Shown one piece after another: positions 1 through 8,680 of a stretch of 23,176 bases of DNA. Under the pieces are notes generated by a model. That model ran no database searches. It was given only the letters and a program-made list of their open reading frames with translations, and was not told where the DNA came from. Numbering within the stretch: position 1 is the first letter of the stretch; every line of letters starts with the position of its first letter. The stretch is taken from positions 1-23,176 of the forward strand of contig CALUUL010000027.1 in the NCBI GenBank assembly GCA_944323945.1, read 5' to 3'. The DNA is from Candidatus Gastranaerophilales bacterium. Lineage in GTDB: Bacteria > Cyanobacteriota > Vampirovibrionia > Gastranaerophilales > Gastranaerophilaceae. The position numbers were made by a program, and so were the translations under genes.

Positions 1-31
1 TAATTATGTTTAAGAAAAAGTCTTTTTGGGT

Positions 32-49
32 ACTGTATTAATGTACAGT
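32..49. promoter_or_regulatory. Dyad upstream of a small membrane-protein gene
   Basis: ACTGTA and TACAGT form a perfect 6-bp inverted repeat separated by 6 bases, 23 bp before the ATG at 73. The size and place suit a small operator or a weak hairpin in the leader. No regulator can be named, and chance is possible in such AT-rich DNA. Confidence 0.25.
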
Positions 50-72
50 TATTAATAAAAAGGAAATGTGTT

Positions 73-168
73 ATGGATGGTCTCTACTTATTGTTATTCG
101 GTGCACTAATGTATTTTCTATTGATTGCTCTACCTTCTATGTTCGAAAGACACAGTAATGCACACTAA
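73..168 (+). CDS. Small single-pass membrane protein, 31 aa
   Basis: A 31-codon reading frame starts with ATG six bases after AGGAAA, a fair ribosome binding site, and ends at TAA. The product is one hydrophobic helix (about residues 4-23, rich in Leu, Phe and Ala) followed by a short polar tail, FERHSNAH. It is followed within 12 bases by a clear terminator, so the transcript seems dedicated to this peptide or to an upstream gene plus this peptide. I do not recognise the family. It does not match KdpF or CydX well enough to name. Its role may be as a small subunit of a membrane complex, but that is only inference. The frame could be spurious, but the RBS, helix and terminator together favour a real gene. 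Confidence 0.55.
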   Translation: MDGLYLLLFGALMYFLLIALPSMFERHSNAH

Positions 169-180
169 AAAATTATCATA

Positions 181-210
181 AAAAACACGGCAAGAATGCC
201 GTGTTTTTTA
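181..210. terminator. Bidirectional rho-independent terminator
   Basis: An 11-bp perfect stem (181-191 with 198-208) has a 6-base loop. Its GC-rich core CACGGC/GCCGTG is flanked by A-run and T-run. The symmetric A/T flanks let it end both the small plus-strand gene and the minus-strand cysS transcript. Confidence 0.85.
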
Positions 211-276
211 TTTACATACCTCCACGTACTCTCTACTCAATTTATTAGACATATTATAGAGTAAAAAGTTCCGTGT

Positions 277-1716
277 TTATTTTTCTTCCCAAATTGTTGA
301 GTCTTTTGTATCTTTTATTACAATTGAGATTGAATCCAACAAATTTCTCACTTTATCTGCTATTGCCCAATTTTTTTCTTTTCGGGCATTATTTCTGTAT
401 TCAATTATTTTATTCATTAAATCATAACCGGTAAGCTTCTTATCATCTTCTGTTAAAAATTCCATCTCATTGACCACTTGCTGTAATCTTTTATGTAATT
501 CTTCCTCTGACAATTTTTCTTTTTCAATATTAAAACCCATAACATCTGTTAATTTTAATAGAATTGCAGCATATTTTTTTGCACTATTAATATCTTTTTC
601 AGCTACTGCTTTATTTGCTTTTGTTGCAGAATCAAATATAACTGCAAGTGCTTTTGATGTATTTAAGTCATTATCCATTGCTTCTTTAAAACTATTAATT
701 TCTTCTGAATCAGAAACATCAGATAGTTCCTTGGAATCAACAAATCTTACAACTTCATTAACAGCTGTCTGAATTCTTTTCCAGCCTGCTTTTGCACCAT
801 CTAATGCAACATCTGAAAATTCAACAGGCATCCTGTAATGATTAGTCAAAATAAATAATCTTATTGTATTTGCATCATAATTATTCAATAATGCATCTAT
901 AGAAACAAAATTCTTTAAAGATTTCGACATTTTTTCTTTATTGATAGTAACAAAACCATTATGTAGCCAATAATTAACAAATTTACGACCGTTTGCACAT
1001 TCACTTTGGGCAATTTCATTTTCATGATGAGGAAAAATCAAATCAGCTCCGCCGGCATGTATATCAATTGTTCTTCCTAAATGCTTACGTGACATTGCAC
1101 TACATTCAATATGCCACCCAGGACGACCCTTCCCCCAAGGACTTGGATAGCCAAATTCTTCATCTTTTTTCCATAGAGCAAAATCTAAAACATCCTCTTT
1201 TATTGAAGAAGTCTCTACTCTTGCACCTGCAACTAAATCTTCTATCGGCTGCTTACTTAACAATCCATAATCTTTGAATTTTTTTACTCTAAAATAAACA
1301 TCACCATCTGCTTCATATGCATAATCATTTTTAATTAAATCTTTTATTATTGATATCATTTCGCCTATTGTTTTTGTCGCAAAAGGTTCAATATCCGGTT
1401 TTAAAACATTTAATTTTTTCATTGAATCCGAAAATATTTCATAATATCTTCTTGATATTACTTCGGCTGTTGTATTCTCTTCTTTTGCTTTTTTTAATAT
1501 TTTGTCATCGACATCTGTAATATTTCTGCAATATGTTACATCATACCCTAAAAATTTAAGATATCTGTATAACATATCCCAAGTAATATAACACCTTGCA
1601 TGCCCTAAATGTGGATAATCATAAACTGTAGGTCCACATACATACATGCTTACTTTGTTTCCGTTTATTGGAGTAAATTCTTCAATGCAGTTTGAAAATG
1701 TATTATGTAACTTCAT
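277..1716 (-). CDS. cysS: Cysteine--tRNA ligase
   Basis: Cytoplasmic class I aminoacyl-tRNA synthetase that charges tRNA-Cys with cysteine using ATP. The 479 residues match the usual length of about 460-490. The N-terminal Rossmann domain carries CGPTVYDYPHLGHAR (residues 27-41), with the HIGH-type signature HLGH at 36-39 and the first zinc ligand Cys27. Further zinc-site residues are seen in the ECSAMS and HHENE segments. KMSKS is at 262-266, and the C-terminal part is the helical anticodon-binding region. ATG is preceded by AAGGAT at a suitable distance. It lies 62 bp downstream of the GH13-like gene on the same strand, so read-through is possible. The hairpin at 181-210 ends its transcript. 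I see no T-box or riboswitch upstream. Nothing is odd about the enzyme. Confidence 0.97.
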   Translation of the reverse strand: MKLHNTFSNCIEEFTPINGNKVSMYVCGPTVYDYPHLGHARCYITWDMLYRYLKFLGYDVTYCRNITDVDDKILKKAKEENTTAEVISRRYYEIFSDSMKKLNVLKPDIEPFATKTIGEMISIIKDLIKNDYAYEADGDVYFRVKKFKDYGLLSKQPIEDLVAGARVETSSIKEDVLDFALWKKDEEFGYPSPWGKGRPGWHIECSAMSRKHLGRTIDIHAGGADLIFPHHENEIAQSECANGRKFVNYWLHNGFVTINKEKMSKSLKNFVSIDALLNNYDANTIRLFILTNHYRMPVEFSDVALDGAKAGWKRIQTAVNEVVRFVDSKELSDVSDSEEINSFKEAMDNDLNTSKALAVIFDSATKANKAVAEKDINSAKKYAAILLKLTDVMGFNIEKEKLSEEELHKRLQQVVNEMEFLTEDDKKLTGYDLMNKIIEYRNNARKEKNWAIADKVRNLLDSISIVIKDTKDSTIWEEK

Positions 1717-1778
1717 AGTAAAATCCTTTTTCTTTATATTACTACAAAGAAAAAAGATTTTTTCACTGGTTATTATTA

Positions 1779-4700
1779 CTAAATTTTATAAAGAATTAAA
1801 GTATTATAATCTTCAGGTTTAATAGTAATTGGTATTTCTCTACCTTGAGAATCTTCTCTTTTCAAATAATAATAATCTTTTCCATCTTTACTCATTTTAG
1901 CAATTTTATATGTAGAATTGTCTCCACTGCGTTCATTTTTAAACTTAGTACCAACTTCAAGACCATGTTTAAGTCCTTGTTTTGCATTTGTATTTTCTGC
2001 ATCAAGAACAATTCTATTATATATAGAACCTTCTGTTATATCAGTTTTGGTTTCACTTCTGTGCATTTTATCAGATAAAGGTGTATTTGCACCCGACAAA
2101 TCATGAAGTGTTAAAACTACAGAACCTTTATCATTATATCTTAACATTGCTTGAAGTTTTTCACTTATTTTAACTTCTGCTTTACCATCTTTTTGTTTTT
2201 CTGTTATTGCAACGGGTAATGTAACAGTTGCACCATCATTTAATGCGCTTAGCTCTCTTTTGGATCTTAAATTTGCAAATTCATTTACCTTATCATAGAA
2301 TTCCTTTACAAATTTATATTTATTATTGGAACTATCATTCAACCATTCCCAATGAATAACATTTCTGTTTTGTTGATAATAATTTTTTGCTTTTGTTTCA
2401 TACCCTGATGCACCAACTCTATCACCAGCAAAATCAGTAGGACTTCCAGGCAATGTTATTAAAAGCTTATACATAGAATAATATCGATCAAAAGCAGGTA
2501 CTAGAATTGACTCTAACACCTTCGCTTCTATTTCTTCCCTTTGCGGTATAGAAGAACCTGTTTTATATTCAACTTGATCAAAAACACTTTTTATTGCTAC
2601 TTCAAAAGGTCTAGTACCAAAAGCTGTTGCATCAAAAGTTTTACCTTTAAATGAACCTTTTGCCAAATCACTTACAGCATTATTTATTTCTGTTTTAAGA
2701 ATAGAATCTGATACTGTTTTATCAAAAGCTTCATTTAATCTTGCACCCATTGCGATTGCCATAGGATTTACTTTATCAAAATCTATATCTGATTCATATT
2801 CTTGCAGCACTTCGGCTGCGATTTTCCTATGTGTTTTCGGCTCACCTTTTTTATCTGTTATATTTGAAGATTTCTTATCAGGGGCAAAATCAGAGTTAAA
2901 CAATCCTAAATCTAATGCTAAACAATGTAATGCTCTTGGTTTATCATGATTTCCAAAGAATGTATATGAATTTACAACACCATCTTCTGGACTTTGAAAT
3001 AAAAATCCCGGATTAGTTCCTGACCAACCTGCATCCAGCTTATTTCTTAGCTCATGATTTTTTCCTTCTGCAGACATCCAACTTGAATTACCATTTTCAA
3101 ATGAATAATTTGAAAATAAATCCGGTAATAAAGAGAATAAGTAGTTATAGTTTGCAACTGCAGTAATACCTGTTTCTTGAATAAACTTTCTTTCAGCATC
3201 TGCATCACTTGAAAATACTGTCTTATCCTCATCTTTAAATAAATCATATAAATCTGTAATTTCTGCGGTTGTATATGCATGTGGATTAATTTCTAACACA
3301 GATTGATTGTACAACTTCCAAAAATTTATAACATTCTTCCAAGCAGAAGTCATATTATCAGAATCCGATCTCACAGCATCTATTGAAGCAATATCTTTTG
3401 CAGCATCTATTCTCCATCCAAGTCCTGACTCAGTCCTATCCATTATCATTTCAGCAACTTTAAAATCATTCAATGAACGATGTTTAAATCTATTTGTTAT
3501 TTTTTCCTTTATTACTGAAAAATCAGATAACTCCATAGATTCAATACCCTGCTGTAGTATTTCTACAACTGTAGAAGCTTCTTCTTTGGCACTCATTGAA
3601 TTATACGGAATTCCCAAAGATTGCATTGTAATTTTTTCAGAATCAACATTTGAAAAATCAAACTCACCTTCATCACTTATATCTATACTTGCTTTTGGGG
3701 CAATTGCTTTTGTTATGATATATTTTGTTAGCTCGGGTGTAATTTCTGAAATGACATACTTTCCATATTCTGTAACCATTCCATCTTCTGAAATTCCAGG
3801 AATATCCCTTAAAACTGCCGAGATTATCGGGACAATAGCTTTTTCATATAATTCATCAACCTCAGAATATACTTCCTCATATTTTTCTGGTAGATTAGGA
3901 TTACCGGCTCTCGATATGTCATATCGTGAAACACCCAGCTCATCTTCTGTATTTGCTTTTTTTGCAATATATGGAGACGTAATTATTCCTAACAGATTTG
4001 TTGCAAATGGAAGAGTTTCTAATGGTACATCCATTGCCTGTCTTAATATGTAATCAGAAACTTTATAATCATTACCGATACCTTCTGGATTTATTTCATT
4101 TCTCATATCGGCATCATCTAATCTTCTAAAATGATAATTATCATTAAGCACATTTTCTATAACTTCTAAGTCAATATCCTCTGTTGCAGATAATGGAAGC
4201 ATAATATTATCAGTTAATTTTCTTATAGCAGACAAATATTCCTCTGAAGTCTCAGCTATACCTTCCAATAATGTAGAAACATACTTAAATTGTGTATCTG
4301 CAGTTAACTTTGTCCAATATTTACCGGAATTGATAGCATAATCTCTAACCGCTAAAGCTCCTCTATCAAAATCAGCAATTGCTTCTTCTCTATCTTCTTC
4401 TGGCAGTTTTAAAAATCTGGAATCATCTTTATCACTTCTATAAAAATTTAATTTCGCAATATCAACATTACCATCCCATACTTCAAGACCAGCTGCAGCA
4501 CTTTTATTTACAACATTAAAGAATGTAAAATCAGAAACTTTTTTTATAGTTTCTATATTAGTCAAATCTAAAGAACCCTCTTCTTTAACTATATTCTTTA
4601 CATTGCGTTCCAATTCTGAAGGACTTACTTCAATTGGAAATGGATATACAGCGTCATCGTGTTTTGTTATATCATATATATTATCTGTATTTTTATTATC

Positions 4701-5780
4701 ATATGTCGTCATTCTACTTGGAGAATCAGATGTTTTCTGTTCTTCACTTGCTAATCTGTCATCGTAAAACTGTATATATGTCGGCTTTGAAGGATTATAT
4801 TTTGAATTTCCTTTTTCATACTTTCCTTCTTGAGTTATTGTAAAAGGTGCATTTATGATTTTCATCCTTGTATAATCGCATTTATCAGGCAATATACCAA
4901 GTGATATTTTTTCATCTGCTCTGAACATATTTTTTGAAAATGACTCAGGTCCTTTTCTTAAAAGTTCAGATAAATGAATTCCTCCAAAACCTTCATTAAC
5001 CAATGCAGCATCTGCAATCCAATTAATACCGTTTTTGAATAATTCTTCTTGCAGTTTACAAAAATCTTTCTCGGTACCTAAATTTGGAGCTACTTTATAA
5101 GCATTCTCCGTCCAATATAAATGTGATGAAATGGTATCTTTTGTAAACGGAGTTCCAACTATTCTTTTAACTCCTTCTTTTCTTAATTCCGGCAATCTTG
5201 CTATTATTCCAAATAGATTACCGCCTAATTTATTTGCATGATTTCTAACACTTGAAAGTGCCTTTGCTCTTAATCCTTCATTTAATGAAAGTAAACCATT
5301 CTTATTTTCTATTCCAGGATAATATTCATCGGGCATAATCAATTGCATTGGCCCATTTTTATTAATTAATGCCCTGTTTGATAATACAACATTGTACTTA
5401 TTATCCGTATTTTCTGTATCAAAAATACCAATAACACTACCATTATCAAATGCATATGATTCTTTACCTGTATCCTTTTCTGTTAATTTAAATCTATATG
5501 CAAAGCCTTCTTCTGAATTTATCTCCGGAATATCCGAAATACAAGTGCTGATTCCACCATCTATCATTGGAAACGTAACTGCCGGAGCATCTTCTTCTGC
5601 AATTGAACAATTACCATTCGCATCTTTTACTATATTGTATAATTCAACCTCACATTTGTACTTCTTTGGATCATATAAATAGAAAAAATCATGCTTTTCA
5701 TAGCCCATTTTATCTATTGATTTTTTATGTCCTCTAAACGAAGGTATTTGTGCTTTTAAACCACTTCTTTGTATATTCAC
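1779..5780 (-). CDS. Very large cytoplasmic GH13 (alpha-amylase family) protein
   Basis: A 1333-residue protein built around a GH13 barrel with large insertions. In order: a beta-rich N-terminal region (about 1-150); a barrel start with a stretch resembling 'sSxxYWxxxYxxxxPxLGT' (about 213-240); region I IADAAL with Asp257; a long helical insert; region II WRIDAAK with candidate nucleophile Asp792; region III AEITD with candidate acid/base Glu840; region IV GNHD with Asp946; LPGSPTDFAGDR near 1110; and a beta-rich C-terminus. All three catalytic acids appear present. There is no signal peptide, so it probably acts on internal glucans such as glycogen, but the substrate is unknown. The open frame extends to a TTG at 5867 with no RBS. 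I chose GTG at 5780 because AAGGAG lies six bases before it. Typical GH13 enzymes are 450-750 residues, so the length is unusual. Family confidence is high, precise activity low. Confidence 0.85.
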   Translation of the reverse strand: MNIQRSGLKAQIPSFRGHKKSIDKMGYEKHDFFYLYDPKKYKCEVELYNIVKDANGNCSIAEEDAPAVTFPMIDGGISTCISDIPEINSEEGFAYRFKLTEKDTGKESYAFDNGSVIGIFDTENTDNKYNVVLSNRALINKNGPMQLIMPDEYYPGIENKNGLLSLNEGLRAKALSSVRNHANKLGGNLFGIIARLPELRKEGVKRIVGTPFTKDTISSHLYWTENAYKVAPNLGTEKDFCKLQEELFKNGINWIADAALVNEGFGGIHLSELLRKGPESFSKNMFRADEKISLGILPDKCDYTRMKIINAPFTITQEGKYEKGNSKYNPSKPTYIQFYDDRLASEEQKTSDSPSRMTTYDNKNTDNIYDITKHDDAVYPFPIEVSPSELERNVKNIVKEEGSLDLTNIETIKKVSDFTFFNVVNKSAAAGLEVWDGNVDIAKLNFYRSDKDDSRFLKLPEEDREEAIADFDRGALAVRDYAINSGKYWTKLTADTQFKYVSTLLEGIAETSEEYLSAIRKLTDNIMLPLSATEDIDLEVIENVLNDNYHFRRLDDADMRNEINPEGIGNDYKVSDYILRQAMDVPLETLPFATNLLGIITSPYIAKKANTEDELGVSRYDISRAGNPNLPEKYEEVYSEVDELYEKAIVPIISAVLRDIPGISEDGMVTEYGKYVISEITPELTKYIITKAIAPKASIDISDEGEFDFSNVDSEKITMQSLGIPYNSMSAKEEASTVVEILQQGIESMELSDFSVIKEKITNRFKHRSLNDFKVAEMIMDRTESGLGWRIDAAKDIASIDAVRSDSDNMTSAWKNVINFWKLYNQSVLEINPHAYTTAEITDLYDLFKDEDKTVFSSDADAERKFIQETGITAVANYNYLFSLLPDLFSNYSFENGNSSWMSAEGKNHELRNKLDAGWSGTNPGFLFQSPEDGVVNSYTFFGNHDKPRALHCLALDLGLFNSDFAPDKKSSNITDKKGEPKTHRKIAAEVLQEYESDIDFDKVNPMAIAMGARLNEAFDKTVSDSILKTEINNAVSDLAKGSFKGKTFDATAFGTRPFEVAIKSVFDQVEYKTGSSIPQREEIEAKVLESILVPAFDRYYSMYKLLITLPGSPTDFAGDRVGASGYETKAKNYYQQNRNVIHWEWLNDSSNNKYKFVKEFYDKVNEFANLRSKRELSALNDGATVTLPVAITEKQKDGKAEVKISEKLQAMLRYNDKGSVVLTLHDLSGANTPLSDKMHRSETKTDITEGSIYNRIVLDAENTNAKQGLKHGLEVGTKFKNERSGDNSTYKIAKMSKDGKDYYYLKREDSQGREIPITIKPEDYNTLILYKI

Positions 5781-5973
5781 ATTTAGCTCCTTTTCATGCA
5801 GAAAATCATACTCTATTAATTCATCTGAAATGTTTTTCTTGCTTTTATTATACGTATGATTTAACAAAAGTTTACATATTTTTTGTATTAAAAATTGTAA
5901 ATTTTTACTTTATTAACTTAATATTATATCAATTATAAACTTTTTCATACATTAAAAGTTTATCGGAGAAAAT
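5781..5973. promoter_or_regulatory. Divergent promoter region, GH13 gene and tail-anchored protein
   Basis: This 193-bp AT-rich spacer must hold the start signals of both divergent genes. For the plus gene, TTGTAA near 5894 followed after 18 bases by TAATAT is a possible -35/-10 pair. The same stretch holds a short dyad, GTAAATTTTTAC. The signals are weak and not unique in this composition. Confidence 0.3.
5787..5792 (-). promoter_or_regulatory. Shine-Dalgarno deciding a GTG start for the GH13 gene
   Basis: On the minus strand AAGGAG sits six bases before GTG at 5780. The upstream in-frame TTG at 5867 has no such element. This moves the start 29 codons inward. Confidence 0.7.
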
Positions 5974-6261
5974 ATGTCTAATATATTAAATTCCCAAAAT
6001 TCTAATATTAATCACGAAATTGCTTCGACAAAAATCGGAAAAAATAATAGTACATCCAGATATGTTGAAGCTCCTCAAAGTCTGCCTCGATACTCTATTC
6101 ACAAAATTCTACAAGAGAAAGATGAATTCAGAAAAAATATTACTAATAAGCAAAATAAAGAACTTAATAAAAAGAAAGATAACAATTTTTCTAAACTAGG
6201 ATTTATTATAGCTACAATTAGTGCTTTTTTCTTGTTAAGAGGAAAAAAAATAAAACGTTAA
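5974..6261 (+). CDS. Small tail-anchored membrane protein, 95 aa, unknown function
   Basis: I do not recognise a family. The ATG follows GGAG at a six-base distance. Residues 1-73 are polar, rich in Asn, Lys and Ser, and probably partly disordered, with a charged helix-forming stretch at about 45-72. A single hydrophobic segment (about 74-89, LGFIIATISAFFLLRG) is followed by KKIKR. No N-terminal signal is seen, so the bulk should face the cytoplasm with the C-terminal helix in the membrane (inference from the positive-inside rule and a lack of export signal). It is 50 bp upstream of the PHP-like gene on the same strand with no terminator between, suggesting co-transcription and perhaps a shared function. 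Confidence 0.6.
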   Translation: MSNILNSQNSNINHEIASTKIGKNNSTSRYVEAPQSLPRYSIHKILQEKDEFRKNITNKQNKELNKKKDNNFSKLGFIIATISAFFLLRGKKIKR

Positions 6262-6311
6262 ATAAATTGAATAACAAACATAAAGCAAAGCACTCATCAA
6301 ATGGAGTATAA

Positions 6312-7796
6312 ATGAATATCATAACTTCTCAATATTTTTACAACAATAATAATTACAAGAAAAACAGTAGAAAAAGAATATCATTTATAACAAATGATAA
6401 TATTTCTGATAAATTTTCTCCATCGGAATCTATAAAAAATAAACAAATTTCTTTTTCCGGAATTTTTTCAAAAATATTTAACAATAAAGCAAAAATTCCA
6501 GAATCAAAATTTGCATTGAATGATATTCCAAGTGAATTTGCAGCACAATTATCTGTCGGAGTAAAAGATGTTATGGGTTGTAATATTCCAGCTCAAAATT
6601 TTAAATGCGTTATGTCTCCAAATGAACTTAGAGAAATATTACCCAATTTAAATCAAGAAAATTTTATCGCAACAAAAAAAAACCAAGATAGTGGTATATA
6701 TGGAATTGATTTAGATTATCAAACCAGTTTTTCTAGTGGGAATGAAAATATTTTTGACATTTTAGATAATGTTGCACAATATGCAAACAATTATTATGAG
6801 CAAAATGGTAAAGATTTCGTTTTTGCAATAACTGACAAAGATTCAATAGAAGGGTTACAACATGCTTTGAGATTAATAGGATTAAATCCGGAAAAATTTA
6901 AACATGTTAAATTTGTTCCTGGTATAAAGATGTCATTTGCACATGAAGCACCTAATTCAAACCTTGGATACGAAAATAGTGAAATGCTTATATATGGAAT
7001 AAATCCATTTTCTGAAAACATAATGAATTTTGTAGAAACTACAATACAAAAAAGAAAATCTATGACAATGGATTTCATAAGGCAAGTAAACCAATTATAT
7101 CCTGAGTTCGCATACAGTGTAATAGAATTTGCACAACAAAACAGAATAAAGTATAAAAAAGGATTTTGTGTATCTAACTTATACTGGAGAGCAAGAGAAT
7201 ATGCAGAAACAAAAGGTGACACCGCTATAAAAGGAATATCTATGGTTCCTGAAGATATATTAAAAGAAGCAGAAGAAATATTAAATGAACTTGATCAAGT
7301 TTTTCTAGGATCAAATAAAGGTGGATATTCTGCATTGGGTTCAGAAATCATTAAAGACGAAGAAGTAAATAAAAGTATTAAAGAAGTTTTCAACAAATAT
7401 TCTACCCACTACAATGATAAAGTAGGTAAAGTTGTTTCTGAAGCAGAAAATTTATATGATGACATGATTGAATGTTTAAGTAATGAACCACAAAAACCTG
7501 TTTTGGCACTGGCATCTCCTTACTATTTCTCTCATTATTATGAAGCTAGAGATCCTGACACTTTTGATAAAGTTGTAAATTTTATTAAAAACTTGCAAAA
7601 GAGATCAAATGACATGTTACTTGCTTTTGAATCAGTATCTCCAAGTTACGATATTGATTCTAACTTAACTACAAATAGCGGGAAATTACTAGATAAATAT
7701 GTAGGCAATCATAAAATTAATCTGTTCAATAAATATTTAAGACATAAAACTGATCTTTATGAAGTAGGTGGCAGTTTCGCAAACAGAAATATCTAA
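6312..7796 (+). CDS. PHP-domain-like protein with degenerate metal site
   Basis: A 494-residue protein. The N-terminal about 60 residues are Asn/Lys-rich and contain ISFSGIF (about 46-52). From about residue 131 the order of motifs follows the PHP (polymerase and histidinol phosphatase) fold: GIDLDYQTSFSSG (131-143) in place of 'DLHxHTxxSDG'; ITDKDS (173-178) in place of 'ITDHDS'; PGIKMS (about 203-208) in place of 'PGIEIS'; SEMLIYG (about 223-229) in place of the 'hilgY' His motif; and LASPYY (400-405) in place of 'LAHP'. His, Glu and Asp ligands are thus changed to Asp, Gln, Lys, Met/Leu and Ser, so phosphoesterase activity is unlikely. The fold assignment rests on motif order only. GGAG precedes the ATG. 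The stop overlaps the convergent TPR/NHL gene by four bases. A binding or regulatory role is inference. Confidence 0.7.
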   Translation: MNIITSQYFYNNNNYKKNSRKRISFITNDNISDKFSPSESIKNKQISFSGIFSKIFNNKAKIPESKFALNDIPSEFAAQLSVGVKDVMGCNIPAQNFKCVMSPNELREILPNLNQENFIATKKNQDSGIYGIDLDYQTSFSSGNENIFDILDNVAQYANNYYEQNGKDFVFAITDKDSIEGLQHALRLIGLNPEKFKHVKFVPGIKMSFAHEAPNSNLGYENSEMLIYGINPFSENIMNFVETTIQKRKSMTMDFIRQVNQLYPEFAYSVIEFAQQNRIKYKKGFCVSNLYWRAREYAETKGDTAIKGISMVPEDILKEAEEILNELDQVFLGSNKGGYSALGSEIIKDEEVNKSIKEVFNKYSTHYNDKVGKVVSEAENLYDDMIECLSNEPQKPVLALASPYYFSHYYEARDPDTFDKVVNFIKNLQKRSNDMLLAFESVSPSYDIDSNLTTNSGKLLDKYVGNHKINLFNKYLRHKTDLYEVGGSFANRNI

Positions 7797-8680
7797 TTAC
7801 TTTTTGATGATAAATTGTATGTTAACACAACATCATTACCCTGTTCTGAAATATACAAAATATCATCTTTTATATAAAGGAAATATGGCTTAGAAACATT
7901 TTCCATAAAAACACTAACATTTCCGCCTTTTGTAACTTTGAGTATATTATTTGCTTCAAAATTCGCAACATATATATTGTCATATGCATCTATTGCAATT
8001 CCAACTGGACCATCAAGCAAATAATCTTTTACAAAATTCGTTCGATTTTTATTTTTATCTACCTTTACAATTGAGTTATCAGAATAACAAGCTACAAACA
8101 TGTTTCCTTCGGAATCTACAGCCATTCCTGCTGGAGAATCAAACTTATCAATTAATACTCTTTTATTTTTGTTCGCGCTAGCCACTTTTGAACGCTCTAT
8201 TTTATTTTTTTGACCATTGAACTGTTCCAAAGAATCAGAATATAATTGTTGAACTAAACCATAATATTCATAATCATCAGGAATATATTTTAAATACTTA
8301 ATTGCTAATGAATAATTTTTTCTATTATATGAAATTTTTGCAGCTTGAAGAATTGAATCATAATCATAAGGATCAAGTGCTATAATCTTAACATAAGTAT
8401 TATAAGCATCATCATATTTTTTTTGTGCGACATATATTGATGCAATATTATAATATGCATCAGTCATCTGAGGATAATATTCTAATGCTTTTTGAAAAGA
8501 AGATATTGCACTATCGTATGCTTTGCTTTTTACAAATTCTACACCTCGTTCATAAGCGGATATAGCATTTTGCATTTGCTCATCAGAAATTTCTTCACCC
8601 TCAGCATTTACCTGCAAATTAATATTTGTAGCAATCAGCAACAGAAATATTATTACTAAACAAATTAATTTCTTTTTCAT
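7793..8680 (-). CDS. Exported TPR and NHL-repeat protein
   Basis: The 295 residues start with a signal peptide (Lys-rich start, hydrophobic 6-20, likely cleavage after VNA at 26). Next come about three tetratricopeptide repeats (roughly 39-72, 74-106, 108-140), a Lys/Asn-rich linker, and three NHL-type beta-propeller blades (roughly 181-208, 223-250, 263-290; motifs such as SPAGMAVDSEGNMFVA and GPVGIAIDAYDNIYVA). It is probably a periplasmic or surface scaffold for protein or ligand binding. A closed propeller needs more blades, so this one may pair with another chain or form an open arc. Its ATG overlaps the gatA stop as TAATG, indicating translational coupling. Its 3' end overlaps the convergent PHP-like gene by four bases. 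No catalytic motif is visible. Confidence 0.8.
   Translation of the reverse strand: MKKKLICLVIIFLLLIATNINLQVNAEGEEISDEQMQNAISAYERGVEFVKSKAYDSAISSFQKALEYYPQMTDAYYNIASIYVAQKKYDDAYNTYVKIIALDPYDYDSILQAAKISYNRKNYSLAIKYLKYIPDDYEYYGLVQQLYSDSLEQFNGQKNKIERSKVASANKNKRVLIDKFDSPAGMAVDSEGNMFVACYSDNSIVKVDKNKNRTNFVKDYLLDGPVGIAIDAYDNIYVANFEANNILKVTKGGNVSVFMENVSKPYFLYIKDDILYISEQGNDVVLTYNLSSKSN

Noticed and set aside
1749..1764. A palindromic A-run/T-run as terminator between the GH13 gene and cysS
   Set aside because: The arms are pure A/T with a two-base loop, so no stable hairpin would form.
3307..4053. A 248-codon open frame opposite the GH13 gene
   Set aside because: It is a shadow of an acidic, Ser-poor gene read backwards, rich in Ser, Phe and Ile, with no domain and no RBS context. 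The opposite frame is a clear GH13 gene.
5781..5867. An upstream extension of the GH13 gene to a TTG at 5867
   Set aside because: There is no Shine-Dalgarno before it, while GTG at 5780 has AAGGAG at ideal distance. The extra 29 residues are unlike a domain.
6794..7222. A 142-codon open frame opposite the PHP-like gene
   Set aside because: It has no recognisable motif, and the plus-strand frame shows ordered PHP motifs and an RBS.
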